Positions 11,001-23,454 of a stretch of DNA of 64,000 bases are shown piece after piece (position 1 is the first letter of the stretch; every line of letters begins with the position of its first letter). Under the pieces are notes generated by a model. That model did no database searches. It saw nothing but the letters and a program-made list of their open reading frames with translations, and had not been told where the DNA came from. Origin of the DNA: Hsuehochloa calcarea (taxonomy: Eukaryota; Streptophyta; Magnoliopsida; Poales; Poaceae); NCBI GenBank assembly GCA_036346395.1, contig CM070594.1, positions 26,941,385 through 27,005,384 on the forward strand, given 5' to 3'. Both the position numbers and the translations under genes were made by a program.

Positions 11001-12014
11001 ACTTGTCTGAGCAGCCAACTAAGGACTTAACTTTGCAAGTCATTGATCTGGGCCACCTCGTGCAACCACAAGTCCGGTATGGGACGGACCTGGCCAACTA
11101 ATTAGGGAAGTTTTGAGTCGGTTACATTGTGGTGGTTTAATGGCGCAAGAGAAGTGTGATGGCGAAACCTTAGCGAGGCGAACCGAGGCAAAATGGAACT
11201 TTGTAAAGGCTTTGTGATAGTCACTTAGTCGCACACCTCGGAAGTGTGTCGACGGACATTACAAGTGATTTATCTCTTGTGGGTAAAGCCGTACAACCTC
11301 TGCAGAGTGTTAAAATCTATTCGAATAGCCGTGTCCCGATTCTACGACATGCACAGTGATTTCGCGCAAGGGTAGTATTTTCAAAATGTGGTTTGGTTCG
11401 ATAGAAGCGTTTGGTTGGAATGGTTGGGAAGTGAGCGGGATGTTCACTGCTTGATTCAAAAGAACTTGGTTATCTATGTATTATTCTTTTAAAATCACGC
11501 TTTGCAATCTAATTAATGTATTTATTATTAAACTTGCTTTACGCAAATTAACCATAAAGCCATCCTTGCTTAAGCTTTGTCATGAATACTATGTGCATAC
11601 ATTTCTCTCGACTTCTTGAGTACTTTATGTACTCACGGCTTTATGCCCTTTGTTGATCATCCCAATGAAGAATCGGAAATGTTGAGTTCTACGAAGAAGG
11701 CTACTTTGAAGACTTTGCGAACTAGGTCACGTCCTCCACTCGATTGCTGTGGGCATGTCGATTGGGCTCCACGTATTTTGAGATTTTATTTGCGGATACT
11801 CTGTTGTTGCTAAGCCACAGGAGGCGACTTTTGTAAGAACTTGACCATAAGGTCTTTGTTGTTTTAAATAATATTACTTTGTCTGCTTCATTAGTTCGTT
11901 GTTGAATGGTTATGATTACATCATTGTTGCAACTGTGCAAGCTAGCTACTGATCATGGGACTAGCTTGGTATGCACAGAGGGTCTCGGGGTTGTGTGACA
12001 CCCGGGGTCCGACA
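8032..12014 (+). mobile_element. Solo LTR of a long-LTR gypsy element (3,983 bp)
   Basis: It begins TGTAACATCCCA and ends GGTCCGACA, and is flanked by the perfect 5-bp duplication gaatc at 8027-8031 and 12015-12019. The order inside is an AT-rich block (8032-8760), a GC-rich block (8770-10260), then a 3' region with CCTCTGCAGAGTGT (11297-11310) and 'tcgaatagccg'. The same order and motifs occur in the LTRs ending at 45215 and starting at 60516, so three copies of this LTR class lie in the window. No internal sequence remains, so it arose by recombination between the two LTRs of a full element. Frames of up to 257 codons in the GC-rich block occur on both strands and match nothing I recognise. 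Confidence 0.85.
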
Positions 12015-12019
12015 GAATC

Positions 12020-12360
12020 CTACTCCAGAATGAGCCCAACTCGAACTCTTGCTTGTCTTGGTCCCAAAGTGACGTGGTGATCTCCATTATGCCTTCCACG
12101 CATGTCTATGACTCCACATGCCTCTCCTTGGTCCTTTCCCATGTTCCTAAGCACAATTAAATCACTTGCATTAGGTAGCAGTCTATTCTCAGTAATATAT
12201 AAACGTAGGAACAAATTCACCTCGTAATTAAGTTGGCGAGCACGACCTCGGGTAAGAGGTCCTTGTACTGGTTGTGGATGAGTTGTGTGTGCAGGCACGG
12301 TTATATCCATGGTAGGGATGTCCTCATAAGTTCCGCTTGTTCTTTTGGTACCATCATCGG
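12020..12360 (-). pseudogene. C-terminal end of a gypsy pol polyprotein
   Basis: On the minus strand an open frame contains 'YEDIPTMD', 'GPLTRGRARQLNYEV' and 'LPNASDLIVLRNMG', the post-integrase tail typical of one group of plant gypsy polyproteins. Its stop is at 12020-12022. In element sense it lies immediately upstream of the LTR at 7371-8031, so the order is pol end, LTR, then gag of the next element. Either this is the 3' end of a neighbouring copy sharing that LTR, or two elements were joined by recombination. The open frame extends to 12436, but codons beyond about 12360 look like the GC-rich part of the adjoining LTR. Confidence 0.6.
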
Positions 12361-13979
12361 CCGTCAGAGCACCGCCAATCGCCGACGACCCTCGTGCAGA
12401 GAGCGCCGCCGCTCGGTGCCGGCGTGGCTCAGCCACATCGACTCCACCTTAGTGACAGCTCAGTCTTAGGGCCTACGTGGACGTCCACGTGTTGCCTGCG
12501 TGGCGCTGGTCGCCGCACACTTGCACGGTCGTACTGTAGAGTGAACCGAGTCCACAGTGGACTTCAGCCAAACTATGGACCTAGTCCTTGACTGTGGGGC
12601 CCACATGTCAGTGATTCAAAGCTTTTCCTTTAGAAAAATAAATCAGCTGAAATTAAATTTCCGTACAGTGACGTCAGCATGTGCAATAATTCGAATTTCC
12701 TTTAGAAAAATAATTTGAAAAATCAATAAAATCTTAAATTAGGGTTTTATTTAGATTTAAAACTTCGAGGAGCTCGAATTTCTTCATACGAACTCCGGTT
12801 TAGGTGAATCGAATTTCTAAATTCATGTAAATTCAAGATCTAGCAAACTAAACTAAAAAAATTTCATTTGGAGTTAATTTGAATGTTAATTTGAATTTAT
12901 TTGTGTAGTATTTGAATTTAGCATATTTTCGAGTATATATTCTGACGACTCCGGAGAGCTCGATCCATCTGAAGAGTTAGATTATCAGGACTTCGAGCAA
13001 GGCAAGTTATACCAATAATAATATTGATCCTAGTACTTCAAATTTATTTAATTCTATTTTTAAATTTCTATTGCATGCATAATTTTATTTAGATAATTTA
13101 AATTCATGTTTTAAATTCCCAGTTATTCCACTTCCTTTGTATAGCCAATGTTGTTCATTGAATCATCATCTCCTTGTCACCTTAGTCAAATAAAAATTTG
13201 AAAATAAAGATATGCTTAGATATTGCATAGATAAAAAATATTTGATTAGGGAAATTTAGCCAAATGACCAACTATTGTTCAAAAGCCTATGACATTGTTT
13301 TATCATAGAAGAATTTTGCAAATGTCTTTGAAAAAAATGGAAATATTGATTTGTACTTGGGCGAAATGGACAGCTGGTGGGTGCAGGTTTATGCACGGGC
13401 TCAACCTGGGTAGGGTTGAGGCCGAGGGGTTATTTTGGAAAGTCGCACAAGTCAATTAAGTACCAGCCTTTGAGCCGCATCTTACAAAGCTCAACCGTAC
13501 TACCACATGTCCTGTATGGGCAGGAGTAGGCTTAGTAATTTGTAATATCTCATTGTCTTATGTGCCATTTTGTTGAGTGGGTGTTGGTTAAACAGTACTC
13601 CCACCTGGCGCAAGAGGGGGCTTCCGGCAGGTGGTTGACCCAAAGGAAGCGAAACCTTAGTGGACGTATTAGCCTTGAGATATAGCATTGGAAAAGTTTG
13701 GTGATAATTTCTTAGTCACACGCTAAGGAAGTGTGTATTGGCCGATATAAAGAGCAAATTATCTCTTGTGGGTAATGTTGTACCCCCCTCTGCAGAGTGT
13801 AAAACTATTCAAATAGCCGTGTCCACGGCCATGGACATGCTGAGTAAAGCCACTCTAAGTTAGACTTTGTGTGCATATCGTGAGGATATGTGCACGATCT
13901 CAGGATGATGAGTCAATTGGCAATGGCTTTGTTGGTTTGCAATTTGTCGCGTTTTCGGGTTTGCTCCAGGGCTGTCAGG

Positions 13980-14310
13980 TCACGGGCGGTCCGACCGGCC
14001 AGGTCACCGGTCCGACCGGCTAGTGGGAAGGTCTGACCGGCAGTGCTTGCCGGTCCGACCGCCAAAAAGAAAAGTGGTTTTTGGAGCTGAGCCAAAAATA
14101 GGTTGTGTAGGCAAGTGAGGGGAGTCTCCTGGATGTGGTCACATCATTTTTGGAGCTCCCAGTCAAAAGTTCTATTCAATTGAAATTTCCAGAAGGTTTC
14201 GGAATTTCGAGCTGAAAATTTGGCTAAGTCTTTTCGGGCGGTCCGACCACCGTTATGAAATCGGTCCGACCGGCCTGAAATCGGTCGAACCGGTGGAGTG
14301 GGGCGGTCAG
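13980..14310. repeat. Degenerate CCGGTCCGACCGG palindrome cluster (left half)
   Basis: About nine variants of GGTCCGACC/GGTCNGACC occur within 330 bases of the Sirevirus-like LTR, spaced irregularly. Each is close to a perfect palindrome with CGG/CCG arms. A second cluster of the same motif is in the other half of this LTR (44230-44400). CpG-rich inverted repeats of this kind are a known, unexplained hallmark of Sirevirus LTRs. Confidence 0.75.
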
Positions 14311-14813
14311 ACCGCCGATCACTTGAAGCTTGGACTTCTTGGCATTGATGCAATTTGAATGTGTTTATTGTTTAAACTTCAATGCTTTATTGTTGCATAT
14401 TGCATTGCGGAACTAACGTGGGTCAAGTTGTGAAGAACTTGTTCCCGGAAACGGTTTGTTTGTCTATTCTTTGTCGCGGTGGCTTGCGAGTCAACGACGT
14501 CGGTGAGGTGGATCGGGACTACGCTTGGAGAGCCGAGGTCGAGCGATCATGGATCTTTGGGTGAGGTCGTGTGACTCAAGCATGGTGCGAGATGGGCAAG
14601 ATGGATCGAGCGGGTAGTTCGGTGCACCGGTTGGATCGGCGGTGCGGAAGTCGGTGCAAGTCCACGGAGGTTCCGATGGGATTGGACGCGAGGACTTGGC
14701 GGCGTGATGAGCCGCGATCAACCTACACGTGGTGAAGCGGCGATTGCTTCAATAGTTATGTGTGTGGGGTCCCATGTGTGAGTGGGTCCCAAAAGTGAAA
14801 CCCTAGGCTTCTC

Positions 14814-14822
14814 ATATAAATA
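14814..14822 (+). promoter_or_regulatory. Putative TATA box of the Sirevirus-like LTR
   Basis: The sequence TATAAATAG sits about 945 bases into the LTR and is preceded by 'gtgaaaccctagg'. The same box is at a comparable place in the copia-type LTR at 49784 (50600-50608). The tandem array was inserted 25 bases downstream, separating the box from the rest of the LTR. Confidence 0.6.
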
Positions 14823-14847
14823 GAAAGGAGGGAGATGTAAAACCCCC

Positions 14848-17110
14848 TGTAATAACTCATAAATCCAGCTAGGTTGTATCGTTTCGAATGTGCAGAATAT
14901 TATTCAAAACAGATTTAAAACTTTCTGGAATTGAATCGGTAAAAGAAAGAAGTCGGAGGAGTAAAAGAAACAACTTTGGTGATTTTCCAATCAGCAGAGG
15001 GCTAAACGCTATTGTCGTCAACTGGGCGCGTCGCGACCCAGAGGCCCAAGAGGGCCGGTAGGCCCATGTAGGGCCGGCCAAAAGAAGTGCCACTCCCCTA
15101 AACCCTAGCCGCCACCCTATCTCCTCCCCTCCCCCTTGGCCGCCTCCTCCCTCCCCCAAGCAGGCCTCCTTGCTGATCCTTGGCGCCTCCTCGCGGTGGT
15201 GGTGCCATCCCCGGTGATCCCCATCACTCCTCCTCAAGGGCCCCTCCATCATCTCCATTCCCCGCCGCCGTCGACGCCGTTCGTCGTCTCCCGGTGGCCG
15301 TCCCGAAGAGAGGAAAGCGAGGGGAAGCGAGGAAGACCCGTGTGCAGCGGATCTTTGTCATTTTACTGGTCTACAAGGGTAATTAGACCTCCGATTCGTT
15401 GTTTGATTCCATTAGAATTGAGGATCCGATTGGATTTGTAGTTTCGTTTTGATTCGGTTAATAGATTGATTCTGTCCAGTACGTTGTAACTCGGTTTTGG
15501 GTATCTTAGAGGCAGAATTGGATGTCTTCTCCTTCTGTAGAATTTTTCCTGGTTTCATTAGCTTTCTTTTGGCACCTGGATCACGAATTTTCACCCAGTA
15601 GATTAAAAGTTATGACTGTTTTACCACGTACTGCTCTGTCTGTCAGAAATTCTAGGTATAGTCGGTTGCACCTAGGTTTTGATCTAGTTAGAGTCAGAAT
15701 CAGGTCAGCCACCCAACTAGGTTTTTGAAGATAATTTCACCATGTTTCCAGGCTGATAAAGATCACTTTATTTGGATCAGTGGTTTAAAAGTTACAGCCT
15801 TTTCTTTAGGGCTGTTCGGAAATTCTGGGCAGACTGCAGTTATAGTTTTTCATTGGATGGTTAGACCTCTGTATTGGCCGAATTAGAGTTTACCATCAAC
15901 TAGAGTTTCGTAGCCTGTTACGTTAAGAAAATCTGGGCACTGGTTTCGTGTCATTTCGAGTTCCGGATAATTAAATATGCTTTTTCTCGTACCGCTGCTC
16001 ATAAGGGCTGAAATCTGGCAGAATAGTTTATTTTCAATTTGGGTCTATGCGGTATATTGAATAGTCAGGGGTTATTGTAGAACATCGGTAGCAGTGTTAT
16101 ATCGTTGTTCTTATTTTGGGAACATGCTTGTGTAGGCGGTGAGACATCCGTGTGGGAACACCTCCGTTGCACGCTAACGAGTCACTCACAAAAGGCAAAT
16201 CTTGTATGCATAATGATATGTTGTTTACATGAATGTTTTGTGCCTTGTTCATGATGTTGGTATACTGCAAGTACCTTGTATACTATGTTTGATGCAAAAA
16301 ATGTGATGTGTGAGTGAATGATTATACTTGTTCGTACTTGTAGATGAATGCCATGTGTTTCTTTTCAATTATGAGTACTATTCAATATTGCCATGGGATC
16401 ACATCATGACATGCATAAATTACATTTGTAAGACCCATCAATTCAGTATGGGCACTTGAAAATCCCATCAATTCGAATGGGTACATGAGTCCACCATTCC
16501 AATGTGGGCCATGTTACGTGAGTCCACCATTCAATGTGGGCCACGTTGAATGATCGTATAAACGTTCTTCATACGATTACTTTAAGTGAACACCGACGGG
16601 TGTTTCACTCGCTATCTGCAGTATATCTTTGCAATATGTCCAATTCCTTCAATGCATCATTCCACTTCATCCATTCATAAATTCGTTTCCAGTAAACGTT
16701 CAAATGATGATTGTGATATATTGCTCATGGAATGTTTGATTGTTACATATAGTTACTTGCTGAGTCTTTGGCTCATTCTTGCTTTGTTGTTTTATTTAGG
16801 TAAATGACAAGGAAGAATGATCTTGTGGAAGGTAGTTCATCACGATGCACTCACTACCATAAACCAAACATTTTGAGGACTTTTCTTGTCGTTAATTATG
16901 ACTTGTGTTGAATTGTAATAAGCCGTTTGGTCATAAATACCTTATCTCTCGAAATTGTTTATTTCTATTCCATTGATTAAACGATGATGAATTCTTGTTT
17001 CAGTATAATCTTTCTACTTGATTAACTTTGGTCATGTGTTTTGATGTTATTCTTCTAAAGAGTAGTGGTTGTAGGTGACATCTTGACTTTCTTATAGTCG
17101 AGGTGTTACG
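14848..17110 (+). repeat. LTR-A of the array
   Basis: It begins TGTAATAACTC (a small variant of TGTAATACCTC in the other copies) and ends GAGGTGTTACG just before the primer-binding site. It contains an AAACCCTAG block followed by C-rich sequence (15104-15340), then a long T-rich region, and near the 3' end 'ctgagtctttggctcattcttgc', which resembles the 'ctgagtcgtggactcacccttgc' block of the chromovirus LTR. The left junction is within a run of C in the Sirevirus-like LTR. Confidence 0.88.
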
Positions 17111-17111
17111 G

Positions 17112-17126
17112 TTGGTATCGAGTGGG
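17112..17126 (+). promoter_or_regulatory. Primer-binding site, internal-A
   Basis: TTGGTATCGAGTGGGC follows the LTR end; compare the tRNA-Met site TGGTATCAGAGC. The next bases 'tttaggtccgtggt' are identical to those after the primer site of the chromovirus at 27899-37438. Confidence 0.75.
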
Positions 17127-20100
17127 CTTTAGGTCCGTGGTAATTAAGTTATTAAAATGACACCTTGTACCTGATGGGTGGGGTTTGGAAATCCATTGTT
17201 TCGCATTTCTAGTGATGTTGTTCATTAGGTTGTATGGTATAGAATTGCTACATGTACTATCTTTCTTGTTATTAAGCTATGGCGTGATGCGATATCCTAT
17301 ATATCTATGAATTATTCTATGATTGTCATGAGATGATCCTATATATTCATAATTGATTGCATTAGTTATGCGTATCGGTAGCGATCGTCGGCGGTGAGAT
17401 CGTGGTTGTCGACACAGGTTTTGCGGGCTACACCACTGTTCGTGTTGTAATAGTAGAAAGTTCTTACCTGTTCCATAGTTACGTGTTGAGCTGAGCTCAT
17501 TGATGAAGTTGTTGTCCTTCTCAAGTTTGTATCTGATTTTACGGTTGTAGTTTCGATAGATCGTGAATTTCTTTTGAATGGAGGTTATAATGAAGTGGGC
17601 AATCTCTAGTAAATTTACGATCGTTCTTTGAAATAATTATTGTTCTTTCTACTATTGTGATATTTACGCTCCACGTGGCGTAGTTAAATTGCAAGATTTA
17701 CCTTTTCACGGAAGTTCTGTTTTACCTGTTGGAAAATTCAACCGTGTGTTAGCTTGGGTTTGGGCATTGGCGATTTCTTTTACAAGTTCTTTATCAAGTG
17801 CACAATGATCTTGCATATTTCTTTTGGGATGCTTTAGGCGAGGTTCTCTTCTTTGATTTGATTTTGACAAATTCTTGTCGGTGGTAGTTGATGAATTTCT
17901 CTTAGGTTCATGATTCATGGTAGTGATGAGATCCAATAGGTCTTTAATGGTTCTCTGAAAATATTATTGTTTTTCGTTGTTGAATTTCTTTTATTTTAAA
18001 TGATCTCAAACGGTTGGCAATATTGATATTTCCATGTTTGTTCCTTCCTTCTCATTGGAAAATAGCGACTCGTTCTTGGTTTGATAGTTTGTATATTGAG
18101 AGTTTTCATTGCAAGTTCGTTAACACGAGGAAGCATTGGCTCCATGTATTTCTTTTGGATCATTCAGTGTCTTGAAGTTTAACGCATCTCTTTTCTGAGG
18201 ATTAGTGTTAAAACCCTTTTTGGGGTGCCTTGTGGTGATTAAGTCGGAGATGGTAATCACACAAATTGGTTGGCTACGGTTCCTATTGGTCCCTATATGT
18301 TTTCAAAACAATTCTTGTCTTTACGATTCTTTGAGCTCTCTTTGCTACTTGTACACGGTATTATTGACAAGATCATTCTTTTGTAAGGGTCCTATCTCAC
18401 TTGTTGATTAAGGGGACACAGTTAACAGTTTGGTATTTTGGGGAACGGAATTAGCTTTTACAAAGTTTGTCAAAAAAGTCTTGACTCTACTTGTTTCTTT
18501 TGGAGTAGTTGGAATGTTGGAGTTTAGAACCTCTCTTAAAAAAATGTCGAACCCTTTTCTAATGTTATGGTGGAGTTGTGTGAGAGGTTTGTTTCACTTT
18601 ATGGTTTTCATACTAAGTTTCCTTTCTAGAATAAGTTGTTATTACAATTCCATTTGATCTTTGAAAAATTTCTATAACGCGATTTGCCATGTTCCTTTAG
18701 AAGGTTTATTGGTATGATCGATAATGTGATGGCAATGTTGATTCCTTTATAAAGAAAGAAAGTTGTCGCCTTTAGTAACATTTCTAAAACGATCAAATTT
18801 CAGTTTTGGTGTTCATGCTCTTTTGGAATTCAAGTTCTTTGTGGTAAACATAGTTTGTCGAGTAAAGCGATATGTTGAAAAAAATTATAATAGTTCTTCC
18901 ATGATGCGGGTGTTTTTATCTTGAATACCGTTTGTTCCTAACAGTTAAGGTCGGATATTCTATTTTTGTGAGGCCTATGTTTTCAATCGTGGACTTCCCA
19001 TATGTTTTCGAGTTCGTTGCCTAATTGGTTTTCCCAGTTACGTGTTCCTTGCGAGTGGTAAGTGATTTTCTGGTTGGAAAATCGTTTCTATTTGCCTCTT
19101 CTTTCGAGAAGGAATCAACCCATTCATTCCACGTGGGTCTTAGAAAAGTTTTCTAAGTGTTGTTATGGGCTTGATGTTAATACACGTAGTAAATTGATGG
19201 CCTTTAGTGGCAGCGTTCAAATAAGAATATTTCAAGTTTAGCTTTCACGGTACCTTGGAGCTCGTGAATCAACCGTAGCCAACTTATTTTGGGTAACTAG
19301 AGGAATTGGATTAACCTATTGTTTCTTAAAGATTTCGTGTGATTTAGTCAGAAAGGCTCCTTGGTTTGAGTTAGCAAAGTGAGGTTGCAATAAAAGAATA
19401 TTTTCGTTGATCCCTTGAGACGAAGTTAATCCGTTTGTTTTCCGTGAAGTCTGTAAAGGAAATGTTTGAGTTTTGTGGTGAGAACATTTGGATCTCGTGT
19501 TTCCCAAGTAGATGAACTTTTTGAGCAAGTTGGCTGTTGAAGGATCTTATCGATTCTTAATTAAATCTTGTGGTTATTTGAAGCGTCCTAAATTTGTTGC
19601 TCTTTCCGCTCAAGAGATGGCGAATTTCAAGCGTAATATTTTTTTTTCGTGTCAATTGTTTTGCTATTCTCTTTTGAGGTGTGCCTCAATTATGAACTTA
19701 GCTTTCGTTTTCAAGATCACCTTTATCGAATATTTCTTTTGGTTTCACCTTTCGCCGTGATGAGCAACGTCTTTCTGTGTGAATAAACTTATCTTTGTTC
19801 GCCTCTTCCTTTTGAGAAAGGATCACGCTTTTGGGTTGCAAAGTGTTTGCAAAGGCTAAGTTTGGCAACTGTTTGGTGGTAGATGAGTAATCGTGCGGTG
19901 ATATTTTGCTACCAAGTTCTTGGAGGAGTAGTAGAATGTAGAATGGTTTTGATCTGTATCTCTTGGGGAAAAAATTAATTCACATGGAATGCTTGGTTTG
20001 AAGTAAGTCGAAAAGTGTTTCATTGAGTAGAACCTATGGTATAGTGAAACTTCATAACTTCAGTTCATGATTGAATGGTCGGTGATTATCGAAAGTATGG

Positions 20101-21169
20101 AAACCTTGATTACTTCTATAAAGCAACGCAATTGGATAATGATGCGAGATTAGGCGAGAAATTTCTAAGTATGCAAGTGAGTGAGTATATTAGAATTGGG
20201 AAAATGTTGGAGAGTCAATCCATTGATTTCCCTATATGTTAAAATTGAAATTTGTGGTAGAGATCTTGGAGGTTAAGTTTGGGTTTGCATTGTTATGCTA
20301 GACCATTGGTTACCACGATGATTGTGCGTAGAGGAAGTGGGATAATAGAGTTTCTGAGCAATGAATGGTCATTGATAGAACTCTTACGATGTAGTACATG
20401 TCCGTGCGTGCTAAGGATCTTGAATTGTTGTTATTGGAAATTGAAGATAATGGGATTGCGTGGTGCCTACTATTGTGGTGTTATGGATGCTTTCAATCAA
20501 ATCGATTACGTATTACAGAGTATCCATTAGATTTCATAGAGTCTCTTCACAATGGTGTGGATGATTTAATTCAGTTTGAGCATGATTTGAGGATATTTAA
20601 CTAAAGGTTTAAGCTCGTGTGGTATGCGATGAATTCAAATTTCAAGGATTCGAGAGAAATTTTATTCCTAGAAGAAAGCGTGGAAAGGAATGTTCATCGG
20701 ATAATGAGGTGTTTTCTTGATTCTCGGTTGAGTTTGGTGTTGTTGACTTGTGTTTTACGCAATTTGAGATGGTCTTTGTGTTGGCGTGTTGATTTTTCCA
20801 AATTCGGACAAACCGCAAGTTTTTGGTTTAAAGCGTTTGAGTACTTCTCCTTTGGTTGTAAAATGGATTGGTTTTGAGATGAATTGTCAAATTTGGAATC
20901 TAACCTTTTGGTGAGAGTTAGCATTACGTGGATGCGATGAGGACTCTCTATTTCTAGTTGGATTCTCTTCGTTTTTGAAAGTTGTAGAAATTAGGACGTT
21001 GGCTTATCGCGTTGATCGTCCGGGTCCTTATCTAAATGCGCGTCGTGCGGTATGCTCGAGTGTTAAGCGAGTATCCGAGCAATTCAAGCTTGAAATATCG
21101 TTGTTTCATTCGAGCACGCAGCTTCCTTACGAGTAGATTGGTGCGTAGATTCGAGGTCGAATCTTTTCT

Positions 21170-21182
21170 AAGGGGGATAGAG
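21170..21182 (+). promoter_or_regulatory. Polypurine tract, internal-A/LTR-B junction
   Basis: AAGGGGGATAGAG lies directly before the LTR-B start TGTAATACCTC. Such a tract primes plus-strand DNA synthesis in LTR elements. The preceding 'gtagattcgaggtcgaat' closely matches the sequence before the purine tract of the nested chromovirus. Confidence 0.85.
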
Positions 21183-23454
21183 TGTAATACCTCGTAAATC
21201 CAGCTAGGTTGTATCGTTTCGAATGTCTGGGAATATTATTCAAAACGAGATTTAAAACTTTCCTAATCGAATCGGTAAAAGAAAGAAGTCGGAGGAGTAA
21301 AAGAAACAACTTTGTGGATTTTCCAATCAGCGGGGGCTAAACGCTATTGTCGTCAACTTTGGGCATGCAGTCGCGACCAGAGGGTCCAAGAGGGCCGGCC
21401 GGCCCATGTAGGGGCCGCCAAAGGGGCGCCACTCCCCTAAACCCTAGCCGCCACCCTATCTCCTCCCTCCCCTTGGCCGCCTCCTCCCTCCCCCAAGCAG
21501 GCCTCCTTGCTGATCCTTGGCGCCTCCTCGCGGTGGTGGTGCCATCCCCGGTGATCCCCGTCGCTCCTCCTCAAGGGCCCCTCCACCATCTCCATTCCCG
21601 CCCGTCGTCGCGTTAAATCGTCGTCTCGGTGGCCGTCGAAGAGAGGAAAGCGAGGGGAAGCGAGGAAGGCCCGTGTGCAGCGGATCTTTGTCGTTTTACT
21701 GGTCTACAAGGGTAATTAGACCTCCGATTCGTTGTTTGATTCCATTAGAATTGAGGATCCGATTGGATTTGTAGTTTCGTTTTGATTCGGTTAATAGATT
21801 GATTCTGTCCAGTACGTTGTAACTCGGTTTTGGGTATCTTAGAGGCAGAATTGGATGTCTTCTCCTTCTGTAGAATTGTTCCTGGTTTCATTAGCTTTCT
21901 TTTGGCACCTGGATCACGAATTTTCACCCAGTAGATTAAAAGTTATGACTGTTTTACCACGTACTGCTCTGTCTGTCAGAAATTCTAGGTATAGTCGGTT
22001 GCACCTAGGTTTTGATCTAGTTAGAGTCAGAATCAGGTCAGCCATCCAACTAGGTTTTTGAAGATAATTTCACCCTGTTTCCAGGATGATAAAGATCACT
22101 TTATTTGGATCAGTGATTTAAAAGTTACAGCCTTTTCTTTAGGGCTGTTCGGAAATTCTGGGCAGACTGCAGTTATAGTTTTTCATTGGATGGTTAGACC
22201 TCTGTATTGGCCGAATTAAAGTTTACCATCAACTAGAGTTTCGTAGCCTGTTACGTTAAGAAAATCTGGGCACTGGTTTCGTGTCGTTTGAGTTCCAGAT
22301 AATTAAATATGCTTTTTCTCGTACCGCTTCTCATAAGGGCTGAAATCTGGCAAGAATAGTTTATTTTCAATTTGGGTCTATGCGGTATATTGAATAGTCG
22401 GGGTTATTGTAGAACATCGGTAGCAGTGTTATATCGTTGTTCTTATTTTGGGAACATGCTTGTGTAGGCGGTGAGACATCCCGTGTGGGAACACCTCCGT
22501 TGCCTGCTAATGAGTCACTACGCAAAAGGCAAATCTTGTATGCATAATGATATGTTGTTTACATGAATATTTTGTGCCTTGTTCATGATGTTGGTATACT
22601 GCAAGTACCTTGTATACTATGTTTGATGCAAAAAATGTGATGTGTGAGTGAATGATTATACTTGTTCGTACTTGTAGATGAATGCCATGTGTTTCTTTTC
22701 AATTATGAGTACTATTCAATATTGCCATGGGATCACATCATGACATGCATAAATTACATTTGTAAGACCCATCAATTCCAGTATGGGCACTTGAAAATCC
22801 CATCAATTCGAGAATGGGTACATGAGTCCACCATTCCAATGTGGGCCATGTTACGTGAGTCCACCATTCCAATGTGGGCCACGTTGACTGATCGTATGAA
22901 ACGTTCTTCATACGATTACTTTAAGTGAACACCGACGGGTGTTTCACTCGCTATACTGCAGATATATCTTTGCAATATGTCCAATTCCTTCAATGCATCA
23001 TTCCACTTCATCCATTCATAAATTCGTTTCCATAAAAGTTCAAATGATGATTGTGATATATTGCTCATGGAATGTTTGATTGTTACATAAAGTTACTTCT
23101 CTGAGTCTTTGGCTCATTCTTGCTTTGTTGTTTTATTTAGGTAAATGACAAGGAAGAATGATCTTGTGGAGGGTAGTTCATCACGATGCACTCACTACCA
23201 TAAACCAAACATTTTGAGGACTTTTCTTGTCGTTAATTATGACTTGTGTTGAATTGTAATAAGCCGCTTTGGTCATAAATACCTTATCTCTCGTAATTGT
23301 TTATTTCTATTCCATTGATTAAACTCGATGATGAATTCTTGTTTCAGTATAATCTTTCTACTTGATTAACTTTGGTCATGTGTTTTGATGTTATTCTTCT
23401 AAAGAGTAGTGGTTGTAGGTGACATCTTGACTTTCTTATAGTCGAGGTGTTACG
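21183..23454 (+). repeat. LTR-B of the array (2,272 bp)
   Basis: It begins TGTAATACCTC and ends GAGGTGTTACG, the tips forming an 11-base imperfect inverted repeat. It is preceded by a purine tract and followed by a primer-binding site, so it serves at once as the 3' LTR of unit A and the 5' LTR of unit B. It is collinear with LTR-A; differences cluster at CpG-containing words. Confidence 0.9.

Larger units (their letters stand above)
17111..21182 (+). other. Internal region A, non-coding, array element
   Basis: About 4.07 kb, T-rich on the plus strand. It starts with the primer-binding site and ends in the purine tract AAGGGGGATAGAG (21170-21182). Only short frames occur, none resembling gag or pol. 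The longest shared one, around 20398-20604, begins 'MSVRAKDLELLLLEIEDNG' and recurs in internal-B and internal-C, but this follows simply from the copies being similar in sequence. I cannot assign any function to the region beyond its terminal replication signals. Confidence 0.8.

Noticed and set aside
12361..12591. Plus-strand frames 12233-12469 and 12337-12591 as a possible small gene
   Set aside because: They span the junction between a minus-strand gypsy pol tail and LTR sequence and have no domain or consistent frame.
13980..14310. Regularly recurring short palindromes, considered as a CRISPR-like array
   Set aside because: Spacing is irregular, the repeats are degenerate, the DNA is clearly plant retrotransposon, and the same class of motif is known from Sirevirus LTRs.
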